Shown: positions 1-9,454, counted from the stretch's first letter. The stretch is 64,000 nucleotides of DNA from JAJFFW01 sp965263375 (GCA_965263375.1 OZ253669.1:2604001-2668000); one strand, 5' to 3'. Translations and numbers: made by a program. Notes: generated from the sequence alone by a model not told the origin.

Positions 1-1847
1 GCATCTAAAAGATCATGAAGCGGACTATAACGCGTTGGCGCATATAACTCGCCGCGTCGGCGACCAGCGATAGCACCAAGCGTTACCGGGGTATAAAAAG
101 GTCGATAGGTTGTTACGCCCACTTCGTCAATTGAACGATTAGTCCGCTCAGCAAGCGCATGAATGGCGTTTAAGTTGCTTGTTTTTCCCTGGTCAACGGA
201 CATTCCGTTCGTTGTATAACGTTTCAAATGTTCGACGGACACGTAGTCTTCACGCACAGCAACATCAATATCGCGCAACGTCACATCATGCTGGAAGTCA
301 ATCCACTGTTTACCTGGCTTCACTGATGGTATGTTACGGTGGGTTTTAAGCGTATTTTTTTCGCCGCGGCGTTCTGGTGCAATAGAGCCGCCTTTCAAAC
401 CCAGGGCTTGAACCGCCTCACCTCCCGCTCTAGCGCCATCTTTTCGTGCGCGCTCAAAATCGAAGGCGCCATTGACGGCGCCAGCAACATACACCCCCTC
501 GGGAGATATTTTGGGCGCAAAACCCGCGATCTCATGATCATATTGCAACGCCCCGCGTGCATGGCTAAATAAATGCGCAGTTGGTTGCCAACCGCCTGAC
601 ATCGCAAGGCAATCACATTCTATTATTCCGTTATTACCCAACATTGGGTTAAAGTGGCCATTAGCATCGCCAAGCTTTATCCGCCTAAGGCCTTTGGCCC
701 CATCAGCATCAATCACCGTTGAATTATGATGAACGGCCACCCCGGCCTGCGTAATTGTCTGAGCAATTTTAGTACTTTGATTGACCGAACGACTATCTAA
801 CAATGCGACAATATTGCAATCAGCCTCTTTCAAAGCGAGCGCAACGCTATAAGCACTATCATTATTGGTCGCTATGACGACCTTTTTTCCCGGACAAACA
901 GCATACCGATTGACATATTCAACTACGGCCGACGCCAACATAACACCGGGCCGGTCATTATTTGGAAAAACAAGCGGCTGTTCAATTGCACCTGTTGCGA
1001 AAATGATTTTTTTCGCCCTAATGCGCCAGAAAAGTTGCCTTGCATTTATAGGGGCGTCATGACGCTGGTGCACGCGCTCAACAGCGGCCACAACACGATG
1101 GTCAAATACGCCGCTCGCAGTGGTTTGAGTCAGCACAGTTACATTAGGCGCGGCATACAATTCCTTAATCGTATCCTTTAGCCAAATATATTTCGTATCC
1201 TGATCATCTGTCACTCTATTGAAAATAGAATGGCCAAGTACGTTATCTTGCTCAAGCAAGAAAACCCGCGCGCCCGAAGCACTAGCAACAGACGCCGCAG
1301 CCACACCAGCAGCACCGCCACCACAGACAAGCACGTCGCAATGCACATTCTTATGAAAATAGGTGTCAGGATCATTTGTCGTTGGCGCTTTACCAATACC
1401 AGCCACAGCCCTTACAGCGTCTTCATACCAAGACCAATTAGGCCACATGAATGTTTTATTGTAGAAGCCGGCTGACCAAAACGCACTAAACCAAGCGAGC
1501 ACACCCTGAACATCATAGTCAACGCTAGGCCAGCAATTTTGACTATTAGCAACAAGCCCTTCATAAAGCGGCTGCATAGTGGCGCGCACATTAGGTTCAA
1601 CGCGCGAGGCTTCTCCCACACTGACTAGAGCGTTTGGCTCTTCCACCCCCGCAGATAGAATACCGCGTGGGCGGTGCAATTTCATACTACGCCCAACAAC
1701 ACGCACTCCATTCGCCAGCAATGCTGAGGCCAGCGTATCGCCTTCGAACCCTTGATAAGAACGACCGTTAAACTTAAAGGGAATAGGACGTATTCTGTCT
1801 ATTTTCCCGCCTGAGCTTAGGCGATAAGGCTGTGACATCACGTTCAT
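1..1847 (-). CDS. soxA: Sarcosine oxidase alpha subunit (heterotetrameric), C-terminal part beyond the window
   Basis: An uninterrupted minus-strand frame of about 615 codons runs from ATG at 1847 off the left edge. It begins with the 2Fe-2S-ferredoxin-like domain of SoxA (residues about 10-75). A dinucleotide-binding fold follows, with CGGGAAGVAAA near residue 165, and then the SoxA signatures FDFERARKDGARAGGEA, YVSVEHLKRYTTNGM and DQGKTSNLNAI. The missing end should be the folate-binding aminomethyltransferase-like domain, since family members are about 1000 residues. In the complex the alpha subunit binds NAD and tetrahydrofolate, while the beta subunit oxidises sarcosine to glycine with release of a C1 unit. 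The start codon overlaps the soxD stop (ATGA), so soxB-soxD-soxA is one operon. A soxG gene is expected just outside the window. Confidence 0.95.
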   Translation of the reverse strand, partial: MNVMSQPYRLSSGGKIDRIRPIPFKFNGRSYQGFEGDTLASALLANGVRVVGRSMKLHRPRGILSAGVEEPNALVSVGEASRVEPNVRATMQPLYEGLVANSQNCWPSVDYDVQGVLAWFSAFWSAGFYNKTFMWPNWSWYEDAVRAVAGIGKAPTTNDPDTYFHKNVHCDVLVCGGGAAGVAAASVASASGARVFLLEQDNVLGHSIFNRVTDDQDTKYIWLKDTIKELYAAPNVTVLTQTTASGVFDHRVVAAVERVHQRHDAPINARQLFWRIRAKKIIFATGAIEQPLVFPNNDRPGVMLASAVVEYVNRYAVCPGKKVVIATNNDSAYSVALALKEADCNIVALLDSRSVNQSTKIAQTITQAGVAVHHNSTVIDADGAKGLRRIKLGDANGHFNPMLGNNGIIECDCLAMSGGWQPTAHLFSHARGALQYDHEIAGFAPKISPEGVYVAGAVNGAFDFERARKDGARAGGEAVQALGLKGGSIAPERRGEKNTLKTHRNIPSVKPGKQWIDFQHDVTLRDIDVAVREDYVSVEHLKRYTTNGMSVDQGKTSNLNAIHALAERTNRSIDEVGVTTYRPFYTPVTLGAIAGRRRGELYAPTRYSPLHDLLD

Positions 1848-2134
1848 AATGCATCCTTTTCGAAATTCGGCTTCTGGGTCCCCATTTTGTAGGTTTTCAA
1901 TATTTCATGGCTTACCGTGTCCCGCGCCACGTTGAACCATTGACCACAGCCATGAATATGACGCCACCGTTCCAAATGAAGCCCTTTCGGATTGTCACGA
2001 AAATGAACATAATCGGCCCAAGCTTCATCAGATAAGGTTGAAGGATCGACTGGCCGAATTAAGTGCGCCTCGCCGCCAAAGGCGAATTCCTTTTCATCTC
2101 TTAAGCCGCAATACGGACAATATATCTGTAACAT
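1844..2134 (-). CDS. soxD: Sarcosine oxidase delta subunit
   Basis: This 96-residue protein begins MLQIYCPYCG, the standard start of the zinc-binding delta subunit. The CPYCG pair and the later HIHGCGQWF segment supply the Cys/His zinc ligands. An upstream in-frame GTG (2146) would add four residues, but GGAAGA lies just before the ATG at 2134 and family members start at the equivalent Met, so the ATG is preferred. SoxD is a small structural subunit of heterotetrameric sarcosine oxidase. It lies 21 bases after soxB and overlaps soxA by four bases, consistent with coupled translation. Confidence 0.95.
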   Translation of the reverse strand: MLQIYCPYCGLRDEKEFAFGGEAHLIRPVDPSTLSDEAWADYVHFRDNPKGLHLERWRHIHGCGQWFNVARDTVSHEILKTYKMGTQKPNFEKDAL

Positions 2135-2155
2135 TGATCTTCCCACATTCCGTAA

Positions 2156-3400
2156 TTAATGATCGACGCCAGACGCCGCACTTTCATCGATGAGGGCGCC
2201 TGACGCAAACCGATCTAACCCAAATGAAGTGACTAGAGGGTGCGGTGCGCCATTTGCAATGGTATAAGCAAGCGTGTCGCCGCCCGCAGGAATCGCTTTA
2301 AACCCGCCGGTTCCCCATCCACAGTTGATATAAAGACCTTTTACAGGGGTCTCCCCAATAATAGGACTAGTGTCGGGCGAAATATCAACAATCCCCGCCC
2401 ACTGACGATTTAACTTCATGCGACTAAATTGAGGAAATAGCTCTAAAAAGGCCGCCACAACATTCTCAATCGTTGGGGTGCCGCCACGCTGCGCATAAGA
2501 ATTGTAAACATCAGCGCCACCGCCCAGCACAATTTCACCCCGATCAGACTGACTTACATACATATGAATTGACGGTGATAAAATAGATGATCTCAATATT
2601 GGCTTTACAGGCTCAGTCACCATCGCCTGGAGCGCCATCGATATAAGCGGCAAACGAAACCCTGCAAGCTTCGCCAATTCACTGGAATGCCCAGCAACGG
2701 CAACACCAACAGCACCGGTTTTAATTTCTCCCAATGTCGTGTTCACCCCAGTAACTCGTCCGTTTTCCATTTGAAATCCGGTTACGGTACAATTTTCGAT
2801 GATATCGACACCAGCATCGCTCGCCGCCCGCGCATACCCCCACGCAACCGCGTCGTGTCGCACGATACCGCCTCTCTTTTGTAAAAAACCACCCATTACG
2901 GGGTATCTCGCATTGAGATTAATCGTCGGCTCAATTCTACTGACGTCAGCTGGCGTTAACTCATCCACATCAATACCATTTAAAAGAATGGCGTTTACAG
3001 TGCGGCGCGCAAGCTCTAAATCATGTTCACTATGGGCGAGAATGATATTTCCGCGCTGGCTCATCATGATGTTGAAGTTAAGATCTTGCGTAAGCCCTTC
3101 ATAAAGCTTCAATGAATGATCATAAAGCGCCGCACTTTCAGGGTAGAAATAGTTTGATCTAACCAATTGCGTATTGCGGCCAGTATTACCGCCGCCGACC
3201 CAACCCTTTTCAAGCAAGGCGACACGCCCAACACCATAGGATTTAGCGAGGTAATAGGCGCATGCGAGCCCATGCCCGCCGCCGCCAATGACAACCACAT
3301 CATAGCTTTTCTTAGGGGTGGCACGCCGCCAAGCAGGCGACCAAGATTGGGGCCCCTTTATTGCAGCTTTAGCAAGAGAAAGAAAAGAATAACGGTTCAT
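2156..3400 (-). CDS. soxB: Sarcosine oxidase beta subunit, FAD/FMN-dependent
   Basis: This 414-residue flavoprotein is of full family length. The FAD-binding GGGGHGLACAYYLA motif is at residues 39-52. The segment RGGIVRHDAVAWGYA (177-190) contains His182, the position that carries covalent FMN in characterised beta subunits. WGTGGFKAIPA near residue 365 is the usual C-terminal flavin and substrate segment. The subunit oxidises the N-methyl group of sarcosine in the cytoplasm, giving glycine, hydrogen peroxide and a methylene group passed to tetrahydrofolate. The start has a good AAGGG ribosome site. The promoter region carries an inverted repeat that may bind the TetR protein encoded just upstream. 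Confidence 0.96.
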   Translation of the reverse strand: MNRYSFLSLAKAAIKGPQSWSPAWRRATPKKSYDVVVIGGGGHGLACAYYLAKSYGVGRVALLEKGWVGGGNTGRNTQLVRSNYFYPESAALYDHSLKLYEGLTQDLNFNIMMSQRGNIILAHSEHDLELARRTVNAILLNGIDVDELTPADVSRIEPTINLNARYPVMGGFLQKRGGIVRHDAVAWGYARAASDAGVDIIENCTVTGFQMENGRVTGVNTTLGEIKTGAVGVAVAGHSSELAKLAGFRLPLISMALQAMVTEPVKPILRSSILSPSIHMYVSQSDRGEIVLGGGADVYNSYAQRGGTPTIENVVAAFLELFPQFSRMKLNRQWAGIVDISPDTSPIIGETPVKGLYINCGWGTGGFKAIPAGGDTLAYTIANGAPHPLVTSFGLDRFASGALIDESAASGVDH

Positions 3401-3435
3401 CGCGCCCTTAACCTATTGCGTCTCAAAAAATAGAA

Positions 3436-3488
3436 ACATGGACAGATATGTCCATGTAATCATACTTAGACATAACTGTCAAAGTTAT
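3436..3488 (-). promoter_or_regulatory. Candidate soxB promoter with repressor operator
   Basis: A perfect 9-base inverted repeat, arms ACATGGACA and TGTCCATGT separated by 4 bases, lies at 3436-3457, 36-57 bases before the soxB ATG. A TTGACA box (minus strand, 3482 to 3477) lies 17 bases from a weak TTACAT -10 (3459 to 3454), so the repeat would overlap the -10 and transcription start. A second repeat, ATAACT/AGTTAT, spans 3472-3488. A TetR gene lies directly upstream, which makes it the natural candidate to bind here. The repeats are seen; the promoter and binding roles are inferred. Confidence 0.5.
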
Positions 3489-3558
3489 TTGTCGACTCCG
3501 TATAAAAAAAACCAACGAGACGACTATTAAAAATTAAGAATAAATTACGGGCGTGCCG

Positions 3559-4137
3559 CTATCGACCAAGCAGCACCTTCAGGTAAAGCGGCGCAAGCTC
3601 TCGGCGGCGTTTAGCGCTTTCTTTAAATCCCATTGTGTAGTAACCAACCTGGTGCATAAACGCGATACGGGCACGCACTAAAGATTCTTCTTTATCATAG
3701 CCAAGGTCGGAAAACATCAGCTGCAATGCTTCGATCCGCCGACGATCCACCTGCTTAACAACTTTAGCAACATCAGCGCTAACCCGCGCCCAATCGCGCA
3801 TCGCAGCATCGAACAAGGGATCAAAATCCTTATCATCTCGCCAAAGATTAATGATCGTTTCTAACCCAGCTTCTCCATTTCGGTTGCCTGAAGCGACAAA
3901 CCCAGCATAAGCTTTCGTGCTTGCGTCCTGCCAATGATCAACAAGCGCCGTCAACAATTGTTCACGGCTTTCAAAGTGCCAATAAAAGCCTGTTCTTTTG
4001 GCTCCAATCGTTTTAGCGATTCGATCGACTTTAACCGCTTCCAATCCTCCTTGGATCAAGGCATCACGCGCAGCTTCAACCCACGCATCTTTACCAACAC
4101 GGCGCCCCCGTTCAGGCACTTTTGTTCGTCCGCTCAT
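3559..4137 (-). CDS. TetR-family transcriptional regulator
   Basis: This 192-residue protein has a TetR DNA-binding domain at about residues 15-62, with AKTIGAKRTGFYWHFESREQLL as the recognition-helix and tyrosine segment typical of the family. The rest is the helical ligand-binding domain. The start follows a good AAAGGG ribosome site. It sits immediately upstream of soxB in the same direction with a 158-base gap containing a palindrome, so control of the sarcosine oxidase operon is likely. It could also act on the dipeptidase and hydantoinase genes behind it. The ligand cannot be told from sequence. Confidence 0.88.
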   Translation of the reverse strand: MSGRTKVPERGRRVGKDAWVEAARDALIQGGLEAVKVDRIAKTIGAKRTGFYWHFESREQLLTALVDHWQDASTKAYAGFVASGNRNGEAGLETIINLWRDDKDFDPLFDAAMRDWARVSADVAKVVKQVDRRRIEALQLMFSDLGYDKEESLVRARIAFMHQVGYYTMGFKESAKRRRELAPLYLKVLLGR

Positions 4138-4262
4138 CTTCGCCCTTTACATTTAAGGCCAATAATGCACGGCAAAATGCTCGTATTTACCCCAAATGTA
4201 CAGAACCCAACCGAAACAAACTCTAATTTAAGCGACAGCACATGGTCGTTAATTGGTAGATT

Positions 4263-5279
4263 TTATTTCCATACCTGTTGGGCGACCCGAAAATTATTGC
4301 CCCCCATTAGGTTAATTAGGGCGTCATCCGGCCACCCCATTTGCTGTAATCTGTCAATCACTTCCGGTATCCGCGTCGGCTCAACAAGTCGAATTCCCTT
4401 TGCAAACTTATCTGGCGGGAAAAATTCAGGGTTACTCGCCACAAAGTCCTCTAACTCACTCTCGTCAAATGGATAATCCAAACCAAGACCGACATGTTCA
4501 GACCCAACGCGAGAAGCGATATAGTCGATGTGGCGAACCATCGTTTCCGTTGAATTATCATTGTCGCCTAGAAATACGCCAAGCCCATTTAGGTTAACCA
4601 CCCCCCCGCTGGCTGCGCAAAGATCAATCAGATCATCAGGAATATTACGCTCATGATCATAAATTTGTCGCGGATTAGAGTGGGAGAATATTGTAGGATT
4701 TTGCGAATATTCTATCGCCTCACGAGCCGTCCGATACCCTGTGTGACTACAACACAGAACCATACCCACACGTTGCATTTCATCAATGACGCGCCGGCCA
4801 AATGCAGTTAGACCCGAATCATCATCCATGCAGCCGCCCCCTAGCCTGTTATTTTTATTATAAGCAATTAGCATCCAGCGAACACCTAGGGCGTAGTATG
4901 GCTCAACAAGTTCCGGCAAATCATCAATTGAAGCCCCCCCTTCAATATCAAACCCGATAGCAAGCTTGTTTTCTCGCTTGGCCTTTAAAACGTCATCTGT
5001 AGAAAGCGCCAATACGTACTCATCAGCATGCTCTCTAATCCAATGACGAAAAGTCGCCAACATCTTAATGGCAAGGTGCCAGGGCATCATATCAAAATTA
5101 ACGTTTAAACTGACGAATGACGCGCCAATATGACGATACTGCTGTAGCTGATCGAGAAAGTCATACTCCCCAGGACGAAGCGGCATACAGGCGTGATTTT
5201 CCCACAAGATCGCCCTATCAACTAATGATTTGTAGGTTGAGGAAACCGTCGCTGCTGAAAATGAAGGGCTGATGCTCAT
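4263..5279 (-). CDS. M19-family (renal dipeptidase-like) amidohydrolase with variant metal motif
   Basis: The 338-residue protein matches the membrane-dipeptidase family: FDIEGG (Glu113), CCSHTG (His179), IFSHSN (His200), HERNIPDD and HVGLGLDYP are all in the right order. The N-terminal metal motif, normally His-x-Asp, reads NHACMP here (His29, Cys31), so one zinc ligand is changed. Classical M19 enzymes hydrolyse dipeptides; other members act on related amides. ATG at 5279 is preferred over a TTG at 5315 because the TAGGAG and GAGGA motifs lie between them. It lies between the sarcosine oxidase and hydantoinase operons on the same strand, suggesting it works on an intermediate of that pathway. 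The substrate is unknown. Confidence 0.85.
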   Translation of the reverse strand: MSISPSFSAATVSSTYKSLVDRAILWENHACMPLRPGEYDFLDQLQQYRHIGASFVSLNVNFDMMPWHLAIKMLATFRHWIREHADEYVLALSTDDVLKAKRENKLAIGFDIEGGASIDDLPELVEPYYALGVRWMLIAYNKNNRLGGGCMDDDSGLTAFGRRVIDEMQRVGMVLCCSHTGYRTAREAIEYSQNPTIFSHSNPRQIYDHERNIPDDLIDLCAASGGVVNLNGLGVFLGDNDNSTETMVRHIDYIASRVGSEHVGLGLDYPFDESELEDFVASNPEFFPPDKFAKGIRLVEPTRIPEVIDRLQQMGWPDDALINLMGGNNFRVAQQVWK

Positions 5280-5568
5280 ATCCTCGTGAACTCCTAATGT
5301 GCGTCGATACAACAATTTTTCTGGCTATCGGTTAAACTCATTTCTTTCGCTCAATTTCTTTTCCCAGACATTCACTCGCACCGCTAACCCTAACGATGCG
5401 ATAGCGCCCGCCACACACTCAATAAAAAGAAGCTCGGCCGAAATAATTTGATCCGCTCCCAAATTTAACATGAGTATCAAGAATAATGGGCTTGATAGCC
5501 GCGTTTAGGTGCGACCCTGCTCCAACTAATATGACAGCCAAATCGACAAAGGGCACACAACTAAGATC
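5280..5568. other. Intergenic region between hydantoinase and dipeptidase genes
   Basis: This stretch, plus the hairpin that follows it, separates hyuB from the dipeptidase gene. It contains only a 48-codon minus-strand frame (5325-5471) with no clear ribosome site and no recognised family. A promoter for the dipeptidase gene is expected here, but no convincing -35/-10 pair is visible. Confidence 0.4.
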
Positions 5569-5600
5569 AATTCCGTCTCTGTTAAGAGACGGAATTTTTT
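5569..5600. terminator. Perfect 12-base hairpin, probable terminator
   Basis: The arms AATTCCGTCTCT and AGAGACGGAATT pair perfectly around a GTTA loop, followed by TTTT on the plus strand. It lies 29 bases after the hyuB stop, so it probably ends the hyuA-hyuB transcript. In that direction the run after the stem is only TTGATCTT, so termination may be partial. No plus-strand gene reaches it. Confidence 0.6.
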
Positions 5601-5628
5601 ATAATCACATTAGCAAAAGGTATACTGC

Positions 5629-7398
5629 TCATGAATTAAATGCATGCGGATAATACTTACGAGCGTGCTCTTCAGTTATAAACCCTTCTTTTATGTCGCC
5701 TCGTACGTCTTCAGGTGAACGCTCTGATGCGGGGCCCCATCCGCCGCCGCCGCCAGAAAAGAAACAAATGCGTGTCCCCTTTTCGAGGAAGTAGCCGCTT
5801 TCTTTATTACACGGCTTGGTTTCCCCATTTGTATCAATAACGTGTATGCTTACTGGATCGGCATCAAACCCGCCCGCCAAACCTGGCGGCGGTGTTTTTG
5901 TACGCTCAGAGATTGTTGTGATGTAACAGTCCTCCTGCACATCTATCACATATTCAACCCCTGGCCCCCCTCTGAATTTTCCAGCGCCGCCGCTATCAGG
6001 TCTAAATTCCGCCTTCTCAATAAGACGCGGAGACTTCGCCTCCCAAACCTCTAACGGAGCAAGACGAGCGGCAGATTGGCCAAAGCACATCGCTGTTCCG
6101 CCATCCCCAGATGCGTGGCCGCCCAAGCCAACGGGAAATGGGTGGCCATCCCCCCAAGCCTCGCCGGTTTTTTCACGATACCCCCACCAAACGGCGCCCG
6201 GAACATCTGTCCCCGGATCAGCAGGCACTAAAGAGGGACTGACGGATCCGATGGCTCGAAAAATGGTATCGGCCGCTTGAAGGGCTGGCCACACATACAT
6301 GAAGCACGGGGCTGGCGGCTCAGGATGTAACATCGACCCCACTCTTGTAACAACTTCCAGAGCACGAAAATGTCCCTCTGTAGTCGCCTCACCGCCGCCA
6401 GCGAGCATGGCTAAAGCAACCCGCGTTGAGGCCACGGTCTCCGGCAGGGGCGAATTAAATGGCCCCTCTAGCGCATCAGGCAACCCGGAATAGTCAACGC
6501 GTACTGATGAACCATCGACCTCAAAATAGACATCAAATTCGATTTTATCATCATTGATGCCGTCATTATCCATTACCCCCCTGCCTACGTATCGGCCGTC
6601 CGGTATTTTCTCGTAAAACCGCCGCACCATAGCTTCGCCATGGTCAAAAATTTGCTCAACCGCCGCCTCAAAAGTTTTCAAACCAAAACGGTCAACTAGC
6701 TCACGAAGCGCTTTATCACCAGCGCGTAACCCAATGGCTTGCGCATGCATATCACCATGCAGCGCTTTTGGAATACGCGAGTTATCAAGAAGAATTCTAT
6801 AAATATTCTGATCGAGTTCGCCCTTATTAAAAAGCTTAATCCCCCTAAAGAAGGTGCCTTCCTGATACACGTCAGTCGTATTTGTGCAGTATGGATAGGT
6901 CGCCCCTACATCTAACCAATGGCCTTTAATCGCACTGTAGGCGAATAACTTATCGTCATAAAAAATCGGCATGATCAAGGCCACGTCATTCGCGTGAGAG
7001 CCGGTGCCATATGGCCAATTGTAAATGAGAATATCGCCAGGGTTCAACACTTCAGGGCCCCCGGCGCTGTTCACAGCCTCTTCAATACAAAAGCTCAATG
7101 TACCCATGAAATGCGGTAAGCTAGGCGCTTGGCCTAACAATCGGAAATCTTTGTCATAAAGACCACCAGCAAAATCAAGAACCTCATATATAATCGGCGA
7201 ATATGCAGTTCGACACAGCGCGCGCTTCATTTGGTTTGCCGCTGATGCTATCGCACTGCGAACAATTTCTGTCGTGACACCATCAACTGCTTCTTCCGGC
7301 TTGCGACCAGGGAGGGCTGAAGTGACAACAATCTTTCCAGTATCACAATTATTGGCGGATGTTTCCGCTATTCGTTTTTTTAAAATTGTATCAGTCAT
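5629..7398 (-). CDS. hyuB: Hydantoinase/oxoprolinase B subunit (N-methylhydantoinase B-like)
   Basis: The 589-residue protein has the HyuB hallmarks: GDILIYNWPYGTGSHANDVALI (about 143-165), DAMHAQ-like DMHAQAIGLRAG, FNSPLPETVAS, and the glycine-rich FRGGPGVEY and FFSGGGGGWGP near the C-terminus. With HyuA it forms an ATP-dependent enzyme that opens cyclic amides such as N-methylhydantoin, hydantoin or 5-oxoproline; acetophenone carboxylase subunits are also related. It follows hyuA by 13 bases on the same strand, so the two are cotranscribed. The sarcosine oxidase genes nearby favour N-methylhydantoin, which gives N-carbamoylsarcosine and then sarcosine, but the substrate is an inference. Confidence 0.92.
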   Translation of the reverse strand: MTDTILKKRIAETSANNCDTGKIVVTSALPGRKPEEAVDGVTTEIVRSAIASAANQMKRALCRTAYSPIIYEVLDFAGGLYDKDFRLLGQAPSLPHFMGTLSFCIEEAVNSAGGPEVLNPGDILIYNWPYGTGSHANDVALIMPIFYDDKLFAYSAIKGHWLDVGATYPYCTNTTDVYQEGTFFRGIKLFNKGELDQNIYRILLDNSRIPKALHGDMHAQAIGLRAGDKALRELVDRFGLKTFEAAVEQIFDHGEAMVRRFYEKIPDGRYVGRGVMDNDGINDDKIEFDVYFEVDGSSVRVDYSGLPDALEGPFNSPLPETVASTRVALAMLAGGGEATTEGHFRALEVVTRVGSMLHPEPPAPCFMYVWPALQAADTIFRAIGSVSPSLVPADPGTDVPGAVWWGYREKTGEAWGDGHPFPVGLGGHASGDGGTAMCFGQSAARLAPLEVWEAKSPRLIEKAEFRPDSGGAGKFRGGPGVEYVIDVQEDCYITTISERTKTPPPGLAGGFDADPVSIHVIDTNGETKPCNKESGYFLEKGTRICFFSGGGGGWGPASERSPEDVRGDIKEGFITEEHARKYYPHAFNS

Positions 7399-7411
7399 AC
7401 AATGCGCCCTC

Positions 7412-9454
7412 CTAAGTTCTCACCAAATGCAGCAGATCATGCGTGTCGACATAATATTCAAAATTTGCGTCAACATATGTTGTCGCTGTTGGCTCAAGTA
7501 TTACCGCCGGTCCAACATAACGTTCTTCAGAATTTAAGCTGTCACGTTCAACAATGACCCCATCCATCATGCGCTTATTCGCAAATGAGTACATTTCATG
7601 TGACTTCGGATTTACTTCGCTAGGCTGATCTTTTGATTGATCAGATCCTTTGAGACTACGCTTTGGCAAAGGTCTAACGTAACCCGCTCGAACAGCAGAA
7701 ATTTCAATTGGATCATCAATTTCAACGCCAAATGATGTCGTATATGCACTATGAAACAAACTCGCTATTTCCGCTATACTTTGTGTAATTTGATCTAGAC
7801 CATCCAGTCTAATTGGAATGCTAAGAGCATGCTCTTGGCCTTCATAACGCATTTCAAAGTAGGCTTCTTTTCTTACCTCTTCGCCTGTATTGTGGGACCC
7901 CGCAGTCTCCAAAATTTCTGTAAACAATTCATCAAGAATATCCTTAGCCGTCTCTATACTGTCTTTAGACAATAAAGAAATATAAGTCCTAGCTTTTGAG
8001 AGCGTCATATCGGCGCCAAGCATGCCAAAAGCAGAAAAATTCCCCGCAAACGGCGGTACAATAATATGATTGATCGACAGCTCATCCGCCATTAATCCCG
8101 CCATCAATGGCCCCGCACCACCATAGGCAAGTAACTTAAATGAACGCGGATCAAGCCCCTGCTCAACAGTAATCTCACGAATTGCATTAGCCATCTTGGC
8201 GCCAGCAATCGCCAAAATACCGCTTGCAATCGCCTCACAGCTTTCATCAAGAGGCTCCGCCACAGTTTGCAAGGCGTCTTCAGCTTTTTCACGACTTAAC
8301 TTAAGGCCGGAAGCAAGGACCCCTTCACCTAGCATGCCTAAATAAAATGCAGCATCAGTTGTCGTGGGACGTTCACCGCCATTACCATAGCATGCGGGCC
8401 CGGGCGCGGCGCCCGCGCTTTCAGGACCAACCTTTAACAAGCCCCCTTCGTCAATGTAAGCTATTGAACCGCCTCCACTGCCTATAGTTCGCACATCAAC
8501 GAATGACGTTTGAAGCGGAAGACCAATTATTTCGCCTTCATATTTTAATTTCGGGCGTCCATCAATGATGACAGCAGTATCAAAACTGGTTCCGCCAACA
8601 TCCGCCGAAATAAGATTACCAAGATCAAATATTCGAGAAAGTTCACCCGACCCTTCAGCCCCGGCAACGGGGCCAGACATAATAGTTTCAAAGGAACGGT
8701 CTTTCGCCTCGCTGAAAGTCATGGACCCGCCGCCACAACGTGTAATCAAACAGGTCGAGTCAAGACCAATTTCTTCCAAGCCGCTTTCTAAGATAGAAAG
8801 ATAATTAACCATGCGATTGCGAACATATGCGTCCACTATAGTCGTTGTCGTACGCTCATATTCTCTGTACTCACCTGAGATCCGGTGCGATAAAGAAATT
8901 CCGCCCTGAAAACCGTTTTGCCTTAAAACCTTTTCCGCGCGAATTTCGTGCTCACCATTAGCGTAGGAATTCATAAAGGCGACAGCAATGGTGTCTACAC
9001 CTTCGTTATTGAAAATTTCCAAGGCCAATTTGACATCTTCTTCCACAAACTCCTCGTGGACGCTTCCATCAAATTTAATTCGCCCGGTGATTGGTTGACA
9101 TAAAGAACGCGGCACAAGGTGAGGTGAAGCTTTCCAAAAAATGTTGTAAGCCTCCGCTCTATCACCGCGCCGAATTTCCAATATATCACGCATGCCTTTT
9201 GTCACTAAAAGGCCGACCTTAGCGCCCCGGCGTTCAAGAAGTGAATTCAGCCCAACGGTTGTACCGTGCAGAAAGTAAGAAGCCTTATCAATTTCCGCCT
9301 TAGACAGGGTGTCGGTGATAGCCCGCAAACATCCAATGTCCGGGTTAGCAGGGGTTGTGGGAACCTTCCCAAACACCGTCTTTCCAGTTTCCTCGTCATA
9401 GGCAATCAAATCGGTAAATGTCCCGCCTATATCGACGCCAATTCGCAAAGTCAT
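7412..9454 (-). CDS. hyuA: Hydantoinase/oxoprolinase A subunit (ATP-binding)
   Basis: This 680-residue protein starts with the ASKHA-type phosphate-binding segment GVDIGGTFTDLI (residues 6-17). It then carries HGTTVGLNSLLER, SADVGGTSFDTAVI, CYGNGGERPTTTDA and the acidic, Gly-rich LLAYGGAGPL, all typical of HyuA/oxoprolinase. Length is normal for a separate A subunit. It supplies the ATP-dependent activation of the cyclic amide carbonyl that HyuB then hydrolyses. The start has a strong AAGGA site. It is the first gene of the hyuA-hyuB operon and lies 180 bases downstream of the TonB receptor, from which a hairpin separates it. Confidence 0.93.
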   Translation of the reverse strand: MTLRIGVDIGGTFTDLIAYDEETGKTVFGKVPTTPANPDIGCLRAITDTLSKAEIDKASYFLHGTTVGLNSLLERRGAKVGLLVTKGMRDILEIRRGDRAEAYNIFWKASPHLVPRSLCQPITGRIKFDGSVHEEFVEEDVKLALEIFNNEGVDTIAVAFMNSYANGEHEIRAEKVLRQNGFQGGISLSHRISGEYREYERTTTTIVDAYVRNRMVNYLSILESGLEEIGLDSTCLITRCGGGSMTFSEAKDRSFETIMSGPVAGAEGSGELSRIFDLGNLISADVGGTSFDTAVIIDGRPKLKYEGEIIGLPLQTSFVDVRTIGSGGGSIAYIDEGGLLKVGPESAGAAPGPACYGNGGERPTTTDAAFYLGMLGEGVLASGLKLSREKAEDALQTVAEPLDESCEAIASGILAIAGAKMANAIREITVEQGLDPRSFKLLAYGGAGPLMAGLMADELSINHIIVPPFAGNFSAFGMLGADMTLSKARTYISLLSKDSIETAKDILDELFTEILETAGSHNTGEEVRKEAYFEMRYEGQEHALSIPIRLDGLDQITQSIAEIASLFHSAYTTSFGVEIDDPIEISAVRAGYVRPLPKRSLKGSDQSKDQPSEVNPKSHEMYSFANKRMMDGVIVERDSLNSEERYVGPAVILEPTATTYVDANFEYYVDTHDLLHLVRT

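Noticed and set aside
5325..5471. 48-codon minus-strand frame between hyuB and the dipeptidase gene
   Set aside because: It has a mildly hydrophobic stretch but no ribosome site and no family; left as an intergenic feature.
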